Source: Streptomyces sp. 846.5 (GTDB taxonomy: Bacteria; Actinomycetota; Actinomycetes; Streptomycetales; Streptomycetaceae). From it: 64,000 bases of DNA. Within the stretch, counting starts at the first letter, position 1; every line of letters begins with the position of its first letter. This document shows positions 32,991-42,054 of this stretch, piece by piece. Location of the stretch: contig NZ_SOBN01000001.1 in assembly GCF_004365705.1 (NCBI RefSeq), positions 1,566,555 to 1,630,554 of the forward strand. Direction: 5' to 3'. The notes below the pieces were generated by a model. It was not told the origin of the DNA and made no database searches. It saw only the letters and a list, made by a program, of their open reading frames with translations. Position numbers and translations under genes: made by a program.

Positions 32991-34622
32991 TCATGATTGC
33001 CTTCGCTGCACGTCCCGGTCGAGCGGGTTTCCTTGAAGTAGCTGTTCAGCGGCCTGCTCCAGCAGAGCTCGTGCGGAGTCGGCATAGCGCATGGCGGTCT
33101 TCTCATCGAGACCGAAGACCTCGGCGAGGTGGAGTGGGTCAGGGCCCTGGACGAGCGCTTCTTCGAGCTGCCGGTCGACGCGGAGCCTCTCCAGGGTCGC
33201 GTCCTGTCCCCGCATGCTCGTGCCGATCCAGAAGTTGCTGACGCGGCCGGTGCCCATCGCGGTCTTGCTGTTGACCAGCAGGTGGAGGTTCGCGGTGTTC
33301 GGCCACAGCGTCCGGCGGTGTTCCAGCCAGCTCAGCAGCAGGTGAAGGGTCAGCTCGTCGAGGGGGCGGACGCGTCCCGCGATGCTCAGCCGGCGGTTGC
33401 CGAGGTCCACGTCGTTGAGGGTCAGGGTGGCGATCTGGGCGACCCGGGCGGCGTGCACTGCGGCGAGGACGAAGATGAGGCGCTCGGCCGGTGTGCGGAC
33501 GGCGGCGACAGCTCGGTCGACCTGCCCGGAGTCGAGCGGTTGGAGCACGCCGTACTCGTACTGGCCGACCTTGATCCGGCTGGTCGGGTTGCGGAAGACC
33601 AGGCCCGACCGCTTCGCCCAGGCGAACAGCGACCTCAAGGCCACGAGACGCTCGCGGCGGTGGTGACCGTGCAGCGTCTTCACGTGGGCGACGACGTCGT
33701 CGCGAGTCACCTCCCGCAGGTAGTCGTAGCGCTGCGACCATTCCAACAGCGCGGGACGGACCCGGTTGAGGTAGAGCCAGACCGTGCTCTGCTGCCGGGG
33801 AATGCTGCGGGGACCGCCCTCACGCAGGACCCGGGTCCAGCGCTCGGCCTCCGCTCGGATCCCGGGGGCGAGTCCCTGCAGGCGCTCGACGAGCCAGCGC
33901 TCGAAGGAGGGCTCACGGTCGTCGAGGAAGACCCCCATCTCCTTCAGCACTGTGACGGTGTGTCCGACCCGCAGGTCCAGGGCCCTGAGCGGGGCGAATA
34001 TCTCACTGTGCTTGATGGCGTCGCCCGCGACATAGCCCGTGAGCACGACGGCCAGGCCGCGGTTGACGCCGAAGCGGATGTTGCGCGACCAGCCGTGGGC
34101 CTCGGCGAGCTCGTGGGCCAGGTACTTCGCCCAGGCGAACCATGGGCTGGCGAGGGCGGCGGTGGCCGGGTCGAGCCGGCCGAAGTCCCTTGGGACCTGT
34201 CCGAACAGCGGTAGCTGGATCGATGCCGTGTCCGGCCGCCGGCACGGTGTCGGCGGAGGCTTGCGCGGGGCTCCCCGTGGACGGCCGCTTGGCGGCGCGG
34301 TCGGGGCTGTTCCCCGGTGGAAGGGCCGCGCGACGAAGAAGAGTTGGTGGTGCCGGACGGCGGCGAGACGATCCCGCACGTCTGCGTCGGCGCCGTCTCG
34401 ACCGGTGCCGACGGTCGTGCTGAGGCTGGCCTGGCGCCAGCAGAGCCGGCAGTAGCGCCACTTCAGCGGCTGGTTGCGGCCGCATCCTGAGCAGTCGGCG
34501 GCCTCGTGGCTGCGGCCGAACATGTAGCAGGTCGGGCAGAGCCGTCCGTGGAAGTCGCCCCAGGCCAGGCAGCTGTTGCAGGAATCGGTGGGCTTGCGGT
34601 ACCCCTTCGGATACCGGCTCAC
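32991..34622 (-). CDS. Zinc-finger tyrosine recombinase-like protein
   Basis: 543 residues. The N-terminus has Cys clusters typical of zinc binding (CNSCLAWGDF, LCPTCYMF, CSGCGRN, YCRLCWRQ, residues 12-62). The C-terminal 200 residues resemble a tyrosine recombinase: Arg in HAARVAQIATLTLNDVDL, then ERLR where HxLR is expected, FGLD where LGHS is expected, and Tyr in AMRYAD. Both catalytic histidines are replaced. The family is common in Streptomyces. GTG 34622 overlaps the stop of the HTH gene. Confidence 0.75.
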   Translation of the reverse strand: MSRYPKGYRKPTDSCNSCLAWGDFHGRLCPTCYMFGRSHEAADCSGCGRNQPLKWRYCRLCWRQASLSTTVGTGRDGADADVRDRLAAVRHHQLFFVARPFHRGTAPTAPPSGRPRGAPRKPPPTPCRRPDTASIQLPLFGQVPRDFGRLDPATAALASPWFAWAKYLAHELAEAHGWSRNIRFGVNRGLAVVLTGYVAGDAIKHSEIFAPLRALDLRVGHTVTVLKEMGVFLDDREPSFERWLVERLQGLAPGIRAEAERWTRVLREGGPRSIPRQQSTVWLYLNRVRPALLEWSQRYDYLREVTRDDVVAHVKTLHGHHRRERLVALRSLFAWAKRSGLVFRNPTSRIKVGQYEYGVLQPLDSGQVDRAVAAVRTPAERLIFVLAAVHAARVAQIATLTLNDVDLGNRRLSIAGRVRPLDELTLHLLLSWLEHRRTLWPNTANLHLLVNSKTAMGTGRVSNFWIGTSMRGQDATLERLRVDRQLEEALVQGPDPLHLAEVFGLDEKTAMRYADSARALLEQAAEQLLQGNPLDRDVQRRQS

Positions 34623-34942
34623 TGCGGCGGCAGCGAGCGGCCGTCCCGACGCTTGGGCACCACTGTCGGCGCGGAGGCGCCGACGGCTGCGCGGCCGGTC
34701 TCCTGCTGTCCGGGGCGGACGACGTTGCCGGGCTCGGGGATCAGCAGGTCGCCGATCTCGCAGCCGAGGACGACGCAGATCACGTCCAGGTCCTCCAGCT
34801 TGAGGGAGCCCGGCTGCCCGGACCACAGCCCGGACATCTTGCCCGCCGAGATCACCAGGCCGTGCTCGGCCAGGCTCCGCTGCAGCTCGGACGCCTTCCA
34901 GATGCCCTTGCTCGCGGCGGTCAGCCGCAGGTTCCACTTCAT
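34619..34942 (-). CDS. Small XRE-type HTH protein
   Basis: 107 residues. MKWNLRLTAASKGIWKASEL, then LAEHGLVISAGKMSGLWSGQ and LDVICVVLGCEIGDLLIPEP form a Cro/XRE-like HTH domain (about residues 15-75) with a disordered tail. ATG 34942 overlaps the integrase stop by 4 bp and its own stop overlaps the next gene, so it is tightly coupled. It probably regulates the operon or acts as a recombination directionality factor. Confidence 0.8.
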   Translation of the reverse strand: MKWNLRLTAASKGIWKASELQRSLAEHGLVISAGKMSGLWSGQPGSLKLEDLDVICVVLGCEIGDLLIPEPGNVVRPGQQETGRAAVGASAPTVVPKRRDGRSLPPQ

Positions 34943-36036
34943 ACCAGGAGTCCCTCCAGTCGCTTCGCGGCCCGGTGCTGCCCGGCAACCCAGGCATCCT
35001 CGACCCGGGTCTGCTGGACATGCACGTAGCGCATGGTCGTGGCGATCCAGGAATGTCCTAGAACCGCCTGAATTGCCACCAGGTCCAGGCCGCCGTGATA
35101 GAGCTCCGACGCGCAGAAGTGCCGGAGAACGTGCGGCGTCAACTTGTCGCCCCAGAAAGGGAGATGAGCCTTCGTTGCGGCTTTCAGGCCGTCGCGGAGG
35201 GCGTCGTCGCCGACCCGGCGAGAGGAGCCGTCGGCGTTCCTGCGCTCGGAGGGGAACAGCGGGGCGCCGGGGCGCAAGTGGTCGTCGTCGAACTGGCCCC
35301 ACACGTCCTCGATGAACCACCGCAGGGTCCGGTCGGCACCGTTGATCAGCGGAACCATCCGCTCGCGCGGCCCCGACCCCCGGCCGCCCTTGCCGTAGCG
35401 AACGTGGAGCTTGCCGAACCGGCCCAGATCCCACTTGATGTCGTCCAGGTCGAGCCTGCACGCCTCGTTCACCCGCAGCCCGACCTGCGACATCAGCTTC
35501 GAGGCGGTGTAGTTCCGGGCGGTCGGGGCGAACTTGCGGCAGGTCGCCAACTCACCACCCCAGCCAGCGAACAGCTGCCCGACCTCCGCGCCAGACGGCG
35601 GGATCCGCAGCTGGGCGTCCTTCGAACCGCGCGGACGGTTCATCTCGTCGATCGGGCACTCGACCACGCGCCCAGTCAGCTGGTGGATCTCGACCTTGTG
35701 CCGCAGCTCCAGGAACATGAAGTACGTGCTCAGGGCCTGCGAGCGGGCCAGTCGGGTGCCGCTGGGCGAGCCCCGCAGCACCCGCCCGAAGTAGGCGTCC
35801 GCGTCGGTCGGCTCCATGTCCCACAGCGGGCGGCCGAACCACGTCCGCATCTGGTCCAGGTGCCCGACATCGCCCCGGATGGTGCCGTCCGTCAGCCCAG
35901 CCGACGCCCGCGCCAGCACGAACCCCGCGAGCACGTCGGTCTCGAAGGCTTCCAACTCCTCCGCAGACGCCGGCACCCGGAGCTCGCGCAGATCCCGTAC
36001 AGCAGCCAGCCCCAACCCGAGCCCCCTCAGCTTCAC
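34939..36036 (-). CDS. Tyrosine recombinase/integrase
   Basis: 365 residues. N-terminal SAM-like core-binding domain (about 25-130) and complete catalytic set: Arg in GLRVNEACRL, Lys in RYGKGG, HVLRH (HxxR), LGHSWIATT and Tyr in MRYVHV. First gene of the overlapping leftward recombinase operon. Length and neighbour order resemble TnpA of Tn554-type elements. GTG start at 36036. Confidence 0.9.
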   Translation of the reverse strand: MKLRGLGLGLAAVRDLRELRVPASAEELEAFETDVLAGFVLARASAGLTDGTIRGDVGHLDQMRTWFGRPLWDMEPTDADAYFGRVLRGSPSGTRLARSQALSTYFMFLELRHKVEIHQLTGRVVECPIDEMNRPRGSKDAQLRIPPSGAEVGQLFAGWGGELATCRKFAPTARNYTASKLMSQVGLRVNEACRLDLDDIKWDLGRFGKLHVRYGKGGRGSGPRERMVPLINGADRTLRWFIEDVWGQFDDDHLRPGAPLFPSERRNADGSSRRVGDDALRDGLKAATKAHLPFWGDKLTPHVLRHFCASELYHGGLDLVAIQAVLGHSWIATTMRYVHVQQTRVEDAWVAGQHRAAKRLEGLLV

Positions 36037-36261
36037 CCAGAACGTGGAACCATCGTGAAAGCTGAGACTACTTCATTAATCCTGAAGATTCTTCACCGGT
36101 CCACTTGCAGCCGAAGACCACAGAGATCCCCTGGCCAGCAGGCCGGACTCCCTCCGGGGCTCAGGGGAACTCACGGGATGTCGCACAGTCCAAAGCGACG
36201 ATGATGCGACTTGTCGGCTCCACGGCGTCATTGTCATCACACCCGCCCTGACGCGCGTGCT
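36037..36261. other. Intergenic region between pobA and recombinase operon
   Basis: About 225 bp, AT-richer than the catabolic genes. Contains palindrome TGAAG-ATT-CTTCA (36083-36095) and a second CTTCA copy at 36071-36075. It should hold the promoter of the integrase operon and possibly the element boundary. No gene is seen. Confidence 0.45.
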
Positions 36262-37470
36262 TCAGGTCAGCGGGAGGCCCGCGTAGTTGGCCGCCAGTTC
36301 GGCGGCCGCGTGGGGAGAGGTGGCGATGCGGTCGAGTTGGGAGAGTTGGAGGCGGGTGTCGAAGGGGGACTGGGAGGGGTCGGTGTGCAGGGTGGTGGTC
36401 ATGAAGTAGGAGAAGTGCTCGGCGCGCCAGACGCGGTTGAGGCAGGTGGCGGAATAGGCGTCCAGGAGCTGGGTGGAGCCGGTGCGGTGCAGGGCGGTGA
36501 AGGCCCGGGCGAGGACGGTGACGTCGGCGGCGGCGAGGTTGAGGCCCTTGGCGCCGGTCGGGGGGACGATGTGGGCGGCGTCGCCGGCCAGGAAGAGGCG
36601 GCCGTGGCACATCGGTTCGGTGACCGAACTGCGCATGGGCAGGACGGACTTGGCGGTGATCGGGCCTCGGGCGAGTTTCCAGTCGCCGTCGGCGAGGGCG
36701 AAGCGGGCGTCGAGTTCGTCCCAGATGCGGTCGTCGGACCAGTCGGCCGGGTCGGTGCCGTTGGGAACCTGGAGGTAGAGCCGGCTGACGGTGGACGACC
36801 GCATGCTCAGCAGGGCGAAGCCGCGCGGGGAGTGGGCGTAGACCAACTCGTCGCTGGACGGCGGCACGTCGGCCAGGATGCCCAGCCAGGAGTACGGGTA
36901 GGTGCGCTCGAACGTCTGCCTGGACTCGGCGGGTATCGCCTCGCGGACCACGCCGTGGAAGCCGTCGCAGCCGACCACGTAGTCGCAGACCAGGGTGTGA
37001 TCGACGCCCTGGTGGGTGTAGTGGATGGTGGGTGTCGACGAGTCCGCGCCCGTGACGCCGGTGACCTGGGCCTCGAACAGCAGCGGTGCACCGTCGGCGA
37101 GTTGGAGCGCGACCAGATCCTTGACGACCTCGGTCTGGGCGTAGACCCAGACCCGGCGGCCGCCGGTGAGGGCCGGGAAGTCGATCCGGTGCGCGCGGCC
37201 GTCGAAGCGCAGCTCGATGCCGTCGTGCGGCAGGCCCTCGCGGTCCAGTCGCTCGGCGGCGCCGGATTCGCGCAGCGTGTCCACCGTGCCCTGTTCGAGG
37301 ATTCCGGCGCGCTGGCGCTGCTCGACATAGGCACGGTCGCGGCTCTCCAGGACGACGCAGTCGATGCCGGCGGCGTGCAGCAGGCGGGCGAGCAGCAGTC
37401 CGGCGGGGCCGGCTCCGACGATGCCGACGGTGGTGCGGGCCGGAGCGGGGGCGGCAGTCGGGGCGGTCAT
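36262..37470 (-). CDS. pobA: 4-hydroxybenzoate 3-monooxygenase
   Basis: 402 residues. FAD motif GIVGAGPAGLLLARLL (15-30), conserved RAGILEQGTVD, second motif CDYVVGCDGFHGVVR and GDAAHIVPPTGAKGLNLAAA. These are full-length PobA features. It hydroxylates 4-hydroxybenzoate to protocatechuate with NAD(P)H and O2. Its start overlaps the stop of pcaL by 4 bp, making it the last gene of the pca operon, an unusual place. Confidence 0.93.
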   Translation of the reverse strand: MTAPTAAPAPARTTVGIVGAGPAGLLLARLLHAAGIDCVVLESRDRAYVEQRQRAGILEQGTVDTLRESGAAERLDREGLPHDGIELRFDGRAHRIDFPALTGGRRVWVYAQTEVVKDLVALQLADGAPLLFEAQVTGVTGADSSTPTIHYTHQGVDHTLVCDYVVGCDGFHGVVREAIPAESRQTFERTYPYSWLGILADVPPSSDELVYAHSPRGFALLSMRSSTVSRLYLQVPNGTDPADWSDDRIWDELDARFALADGDWKLARGPITAKSVLPMRSSVTEPMCHGRLFLAGDAAHIVPPTGAKGLNLAAADVTVLARAFTALHRTGSTQLLDAYSATCLNRVWRAEHFSYFMTTTLHTDPSQSPFDTRLQLSQLDRIATSPHAAAELAANYAGLPLT

Positions 37471-38603
37471 GCGCTGGCCTCTTCCTGGAGCACGGCATCG
37501 GCGATGGCGAAGGCGGAGTTCGCCGCGGGGACGCCGCAGTAGACGGCGGACTGGAGCAGGACTTCCTTGATCTCGTCCGGGGTGAGTCCGTTCCGCAACG
37601 CCGCCCTGACGTGCATGGCGAGTTCGTTGTGGTGGCCGCCGGCGACCAGGGCGGTGAGGGTGATGCAGCTGCGGGTGCGGCGGTCGAGACCGGGCCTGGT
37701 CCAGATCTCGCCCCAGGCGTAGCGGGTGATGAATTCCTGGAAGTCGGCGGTGAAGGGGGTGGTCCGGGCCACCGCCCGGTCCACGTGCTCGTCCCCGAGG
37801 ACGGCGCGGCGGACGGTCATGCCGGCGGTGTGACGGTCCCTCAGCAGGTGGGTGCGGAGCGCGTCCAGGACGGCGCGGGGCTGCTCGACCGGGGCCAGAT
37901 GGGCCGCGCCGGGGAGCTCCAGCAGCGTCGATCCGGCGATGCCGTCGGCGAGTTCGCGGGCGTGGGGCGGGGGTGTCGCCCGGTCCTCGCGTCCGGCCAG
38001 CACCAGGGTGGGGGCCGTGATCCGGGCGAGCGAATCGCGCAGGTCGAAGGCGGCGAGGGCATCGCAGCAGGCGGCGTAGGCAGCCGGGTCAGCGGTGCGC
38101 TGGTCCTGGATCATCCGGTCGGGCGCTTCGAATCCGTCGGTGAACCAGCGGGCCGGGGCGGAGTCGGCCAGTTCCGCCATGGCCTGGTCGCCCTTGGCCC
38201 GGACGAAGGCCGCCCGTTCGCGCCAGGGTTCGGCGCCGCCGAAGTCCGCGGAGGTGCAGATCAGGGCGAGGCCGGCGATCCGCTCGGGGTGCTCGGCGGC
38301 GAGCCAGCTGCCGACCGCGCCGCCGAGGGAGACCCCGGCGTAGGCGAAGCGGTCCAGGCCGAGGGCGTCGGCGAGGTCGAGGACCAGGCGGCCCAGGTCG
38401 GCCACGGTGGCACCGGCGGTGATCAGGTCGGCGGAGGAGCCGCCGTGGCCCGGCAGGTCCCAGCGGACCACATGGAAGTCACGGGCCAGGGCGTCCGCCT
38501 GGGCGTCCCAGAGGGCGAGGCTGGTGCCGAGGGACGGGCCGAGCAGCAGCGCTGGCGCGCCGGACGTGCCGTCGGAGCGGTGGTGCGGGAGCGGGGTGGT
38601 CAT
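37467..38603 (-). CDS. pcaL: 3-oxoadipate enol-lactonase/4-carboxymuconolactone decarboxylase fusion
   Basis: 378 residues, two enzymes in one chain. Residues 1-250: alpha/beta hydrolase with GVSLGG nucleophile (PcaD). Residues 265-375: carboxymuconolactone decarboxylase with CITLTALVAGGHHNELAMHV and VLLQSAVYCGVPAAN (PcaC). It does the steps after PcaB, ending in 3-oxoadipate. The fusion (PcaL) is usual in actinobacteria. Overlaps pcaB and pobA by 4 bp each. Confidence 0.93.
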   Translation of the reverse strand: MTTPLPHHRSDGTSGAPALLLGPSLGTSLALWDAQADALARDFHVVRWDLPGHGGSSADLITAGATVADLGRLVLDLADALGLDRFAYAGVSLGGAVGSWLAAEHPERIAGLALICTSADFGGAEPWRERAAFVRAKGDQAMAELADSAPARWFTDGFEAPDRMIQDQRTADPAAYAACCDALAAFDLRDSLARITAPTLVLAGREDRATPPPHARELADGIAGSTLLELPGAAHLAPVEQPRAVLDALRTHLLRDRHTAGMTVRRAVLGDEHVDRAVARTTPFTADFQEFITRYAWGEIWTRPGLDRRTRSCITLTALVAGGHHNELAMHVRAALRNGLTPDEIKEVLLQSAVYCGVPAANSAFAIADAVLQEEASA

Positions 38604-40045
38604 CGCGGATCCTGAGTTGATGGTTCGTCAGCAGGCTTGGTGTGGAGGGGATCACGACGCAGGGCGCGGTCGGTGAGGGCGAGCGCCGAGCCCAGGTAGG
38701 CGGTGGGGTCGGTGAGGGCCCGGAGCCGGGCGGGCGGGAGGAGTTCCTTCGGCAACTGCCCGCCGGGGAGCGGCACATCGGACTCGTCCAGCAGTTCCCG
38801 CAGCGCCTCCTCCAGCGGGATGCCCAGCTCCGCCGCCCGGCCGGAGGCCGCCACCAGGAGAGTGCGGGCCCGGTCCCGGCCGAGCAGCGGGGCGAGCACG
38901 GCGTTCAACCGCTCTGAGACCAACAGGCCGTCGGTCAGGGCCAGATGGCTCCACATCCGATGGCTCTCGACCCTGAGCCCTGCGACCAGCTCGGCCGCGT
39001 CGCGGGCCGCGCCACCGGTGAGCCGGAGCGCATCCCGCAGCGGTTGCCACTCGGCGTGCCAGGCACCGGCGGGGCGCTCGTCCTCGGCCGCCATGGAGCC
39101 GAAGAGGACCGAGGCCAGGGCCGGGACCTGGCGGGCGGCGGCCGCGATCAGGGTGGCCCGGACCGGGTTGCTCTTGTGCGGCATGGCCGAGGAGCCGCCG
39201 CCCGCGCCTTCGGCCAACTCGCCGATCTCGGTCCGGGAGAGCACCAGCACGTCGGCGGCGAGCTTGCCCAGCGCGCCGGCGGTGAAAGCCAGGGCGGCGC
39301 CCAGGTCGGCGACCGGGGTGCGCAGCACATGCCAGGGCAACTGCGGTTCGGCCAGACCCAGTTCGTCCGCGAAGGCGGCGACCAGCCGCAGGCCGAGATC
39401 CCCGGCCTGCGGCTCCCGGTGCAGTTCCGACGCCTCCGACGCCTCGGCGTAGGCGTGGAAGGCCGCCAAGGTCCCTGCTGCTCCGCCGAGTTGGGCCGGG
39501 AGCGAGCAGCGTACGGCGGAGAGCCTGGTGTGCGCGTCGAGCACCAGCGCCCGCCAGCCGGCGGCCTTCAGGCCGAAGGTCGTGGGCACGGCGTGCTGGG
39601 TGAGCGTACGTCCAGGCATGGGGGTCAAGCGGTGCTCGGCGGCGAGAGCGGCCAGGGCGTCGGCGGTGCGGGCCAGGTCGTCGAGCAGCGGGGCAACGGT
39701 GCGGGTGGCGACCAGCATCATCGCGGTGTCCATGATGTCCTGGCTGGTCGCACCACGGTGGACATAGGGCGCTGCGTCCTCCGGCACGGCTGCGGCGAGA
39801 TCGGCCACCAGCGGGATCACCGGGTTGCCGCCCGCGCGGGCCCGCAGCGCCAGCGAGCGCGGGTCGAACCGCTCGGCGCGGGCGGCCTCCGTCACAGCGC
39901 GGGCGGCGGGGGCCGGGGCGAGGCCGACCGTGGCCTGGGCGCGGGTCAGTGCCGCTTCGGCGTCCAGCATGGCCTGGAGGAAGGCGCGGTCGCCGGTCGC
40001 GGACTCGGCGTCGCTGCCCGCGCTGACCGGAGACAGCAGGCCCAT
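38600..40045 (-). CDS. pcaB: 3-carboxy-cis,cis-muconate cycloisomerase
   Basis: 481 residues from ATG 40045 (a TTG at 40069 is also in frame). Fumarase/aspartase superfamily: GGGSSAMPHKSNPVRATL is the signature loop, and HRGATSQDIMDTA is another conserved block. It lactonises 3-carboxymuconate. The ring-cleavage product comes from PcaGH just upstream. Length is near the usual 450-490. Confidence 0.92.
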   Translation of the reverse strand: MGLLSPVSAGSDAESATGDRAFLQAMLDAEAALTRAQATVGLAPAPAARAVTEAARAERFDPRSLALRARAGGNPVIPLVADLAAAVPEDAAPYVHRGATSQDIMDTAMMLVATRTVAPLLDDLARTADALAALAAEHRLTPMPGRTLTQHAVPTTFGLKAAGWRALVLDAHTRLSAVRCSLPAQLGGAAGTLAAFHAYAEASEASELHREPQAGDLGLRLVAAFADELGLAEPQLPWHVLRTPVADLGAALAFTAGALGKLAADVLVLSRTEIGELAEGAGGGSSAMPHKSNPVRATLIAAAARQVPALASVLFGSMAAEDERPAGAWHAEWQPLRDALRLTGGAARDAAELVAGLRVESHRMWSHLALTDGLLVSERLNAVLAPLLGRDRARTLLVAASGRAAELGIPLEEALRELLDESDVPLPGGQLPKELLPPARLRALTDPTAYLGSALALTDRALRRDPLHTKPADEPSTQDPR

Positions 40046-40049
40046 GTCC

Positions 40050-40649
40050 TCACTGTTCGGGGAACTCAAGGAAGACCGTCTCCTTCTCCCCCTGCAGGCG
40101 GATGTCGAACCGGTGCGTGCCGTCCGGCTGCGGACGGGTGATCAGCGTCTCACGGCGTGCCGCGTCCAGCCCGTCCAGCAGCACGTCCCCCGGCCCAGGA
40201 TCGGTCAGGTAGGCGCGGGTGAACAGATGGTGCGTCAGACCGCGGGCGAAGACGCAGACCGCGAGGTAGGGGCGGTCCGCCGGCGGGGGCAGGGTGCGCA
40301 CCGCCCAGTGCCCGGCGGCGTCGGTGGCGGCCCGGCCGAAGCCGGTGAAGTCGACGCCGTTGCGGGGTCGGGTCCCGCCGTCGACGGGGTTGCGGGGCAG
40401 CGATCCCGGCGCGCCGTCGAGGCCGCCGTCCAGGGCGGCCTGCCAGGTCTCGACGACGGCGTCGGGCACCGGCTGCCCGGCACCGTCCAGCACCGTGCCG
40501 TGCACGGTGACGGCGTCGGGGTGGCCGAGCGGGGCGATGTCGCCGCCGGCCGGGTGCGGCAGCGCGTAGCCGAAGAACGGGCCGATCGTCTGTGCCGGGG
40601 TGGGCAGCAGCGGGGTGGGGCGGTGCTGGGTGGGGAGGTACTGGGTCAT
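40050..40649 (-). CDS. pcaG: Protocatechuate 3,4-dioxygenase alpha subunit
   Basis: 199 residues from ATG 40649 (ATGA overlap with pcaH). Intradiol dioxygenase fold: TPAQTIGPFFGYALP near the start, VPDAVVETWQAA, DFTGFGRAATDAAGHWAVRT and FARGLTHHLFTRAYL. The alpha subunit lacks the full iron ligand set, as expected. Forms the ferric enzyme with PcaH. Confidence 0.93.
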   Translation of the reverse strand: MTQYLPTQHRPTPLLPTPAQTIGPFFGYALPHPAGGDIAPLGHPDAVTVHGTVLDGAGQPVPDAVVETWQAALDGGLDGAPGSLPRNPVDGGTRPRNGVDFTGFGRAATDAAGHWAVRTLPPPADRPYLAVCVFARGLTHHLFTRAYLTDPGPGDVLLDGLDAARRETLITRPQPDGTHRFDIRLQGEKETVFLEFPEQ

Positions 40650-41413
40650 CAGTGCTCGTCCTCCGTCAGGGTGGCGGCCGGGCCGTCCAGGACGATGTCC
40701 CAGCGGTAGCCGAGCGACCACTCGGACCGCGACAGGTCGTGCTCGTAGGCGGCGACCAGCCGCTCGCGGGCCGCGCTGTCGGTGACCGACTGCAGGATGG
40801 GGTCGTAGGGGAAGAGCGGGTCGCCGGGGAAGTACATCTGTGTGACCAGCCGCTGGGTGAAGGCGGTGCCGAAGAGCGAGAAGTGGATGTGCGCGGGCCG
40901 CCAGGCGTTGTCGTGGTTGCGCCAGGGGTAGGGGCCCGGTTTGACGGTGGTGAAGGAGTAGCTGCCGTCGGCGGCGGTGAGGCAGCGTCCGGAGCCGGTG
41001 AAGTTGGGGTCCAGCGGGGCCGGGTGCTGGTCGCGCTGGTGCGCGTAGCGGCCCGAGGCGTTGGCCTGCCAGATCTCCACGAGCTGGCCGGCGACGGGGC
41101 GTCCGGCCCGGTCCAGGACCCGGCCGGTGACGGTGATCCGCTCCCCCAGCGGCTCGCCCTGGTGCTGCCGGGTCAGGTCGGCGTCGAGCTCGGTGACGTC
41201 GGTGGCGCCGAAGACCGGCCCGCGCAGCTCCGCGGCCTCCGGGTCGAGCAGGCTGACCAGGGCCTGGGTGGGGTGCCGCAGGGTGCTGCTGCGGTACGGG
41301 GGGTAGTCGCGCGCGGGGTGGTGCCGCAGCACGCCCTCGGCCTCGTAGGCCTTCCGGGCGGCGGCGATCTCGCGGTCGATGTCGTGCTGGGTCAGGGTCT
41401 GGGTGGGGCTCAT
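40649..41413 (-). CDS. pcaH: Protocatechuate 3,4-dioxygenase beta subunit
   Basis: 254 residues with all four iron ligands visible: Tyr in SGRYAHQRD, Tyr in PGPYPWRN and the two His of [10 protein letters not shown]. It carries out intradiol ring cleavage of protocatechuate to 3-carboxy-cis,cis-muconate with PcaG. Overlaps pcaG (40649) and pcaJ (41410-41413). Confidence 0.95.
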   Translation of the reverse strand: MSPTQTLTQHDIDREIAAARKAYEAEGVLRHHPARDYPPYRSSTLRHPTQALVSLLDPEAAELRGPVFGATDVTELDADLTRQHQGEPLGERITVTGRVLDRAGRPVAGQLVEIWQANASGRYAHQRDQHPAPLDPNFTGSGRCLTAADGSYSFTTVKPGPYPWRNHDNAWRPAHIHFSLFGTAFTQRLVTQMYFPGDPLFPYDPILQSVTDSAARERLVAAYEHDLSRSEWSLGYRWDIVLDGPAATLTEDEH

Positions 41414-42054
41414 CGGACTCCCTCCGGGACGGTCACGGGGGCGGCGGTGCGGGCGCAGATCTCGGCGGCGGTGATCCCGGGGGCGGTCTCGACCAGGACG
41501 AAGCCCTCGGGGCCGGTGTCCAGCACGCCCAGGTCAGTGATCACCCGGTGCACGCAGGCACGGCCGGTCAGCGGCAGGGTGCAGTCGGCGACGAGCTTGG
41601 GCGAGCCGTCCTTGGCGGTGTGCTCGGTCAGCACGACCACCCGGCGGGTGCCGTGGACCAGGTCCATCGCCCCGCCCATGCCCTTGACCATGCGTCCGGG
41701 CACGGCCCAGTTGGCGAGGTCGCCGCGTGCGGAGACCTGCATGGCGCCCAGGACGGCGATGTCGATGTGACCGCCGCGGATCATGCCGAAGGACAGCGCG
41801 GAGTCGAAGAAGGACGCGCCGGGCCGGACGGTCACCGTCTCCTTGCCCGCGTTGATGAGGTCGGGGTCGACCTCGTCCTCGTAGGGGTACGGCCCGGTGC
41901 CGAGGATGCCGTTCTCGGACTGGAGCACCACGTCCACCCCGGGCGGAAGGAAGCCGGGGATGAGGGTGGGCAGCCCGATGCCGAGGTTCACATAGCTGCC
42001 GTCGGTCAGCTCGGCGGCGGCCCGGGCCGCCATCTCGTTCCTGGTCCAGCTCAT
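41410..42054 (-). CDS. pcaJ: 3-oxoadipate CoA-transferase beta subunit
   Basis: 214 residues. CoA-transferase family [17 protein letters not shown], the catalytic glutamate in [11 protein letters not shown] (about residue 51), and [19 protein letters not shown]. Transfers CoA from succinyl-CoA to 3-oxoadipate with PcaI. Overlaps pcaI and pcaH by 4 bp. Confidence 0.93.
   Translation of the reverse strand: MSWTRNEMAARAAAELTDGSYVNLGIGLPTLIPGFLPPGVDVVLQSENGILGTGPYPYEDEVDPDLINAGKETVTVRPGASFFDSALSFGMIRGGHIDIAVLGAMQVSARGDLANWAVPGRMVKGMGGAMDLVHGTRRVVVLTEHTAKDGSPKLVADCTLPLTGRACVHRVITDLGVLDTGPEGFVLVETAPGITAAEICARTAAPVTVPEGVR

Noticed and set aside
32420-36075. Direct repeats TGAAAACTGA (32427) and TGAAAGCTGA (36056) as ends of the recombinase element
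   Set aside because: The match is only about nine of ten bases in DNA that often has such words; too weak to claim att sites without comparison to an empty locus.
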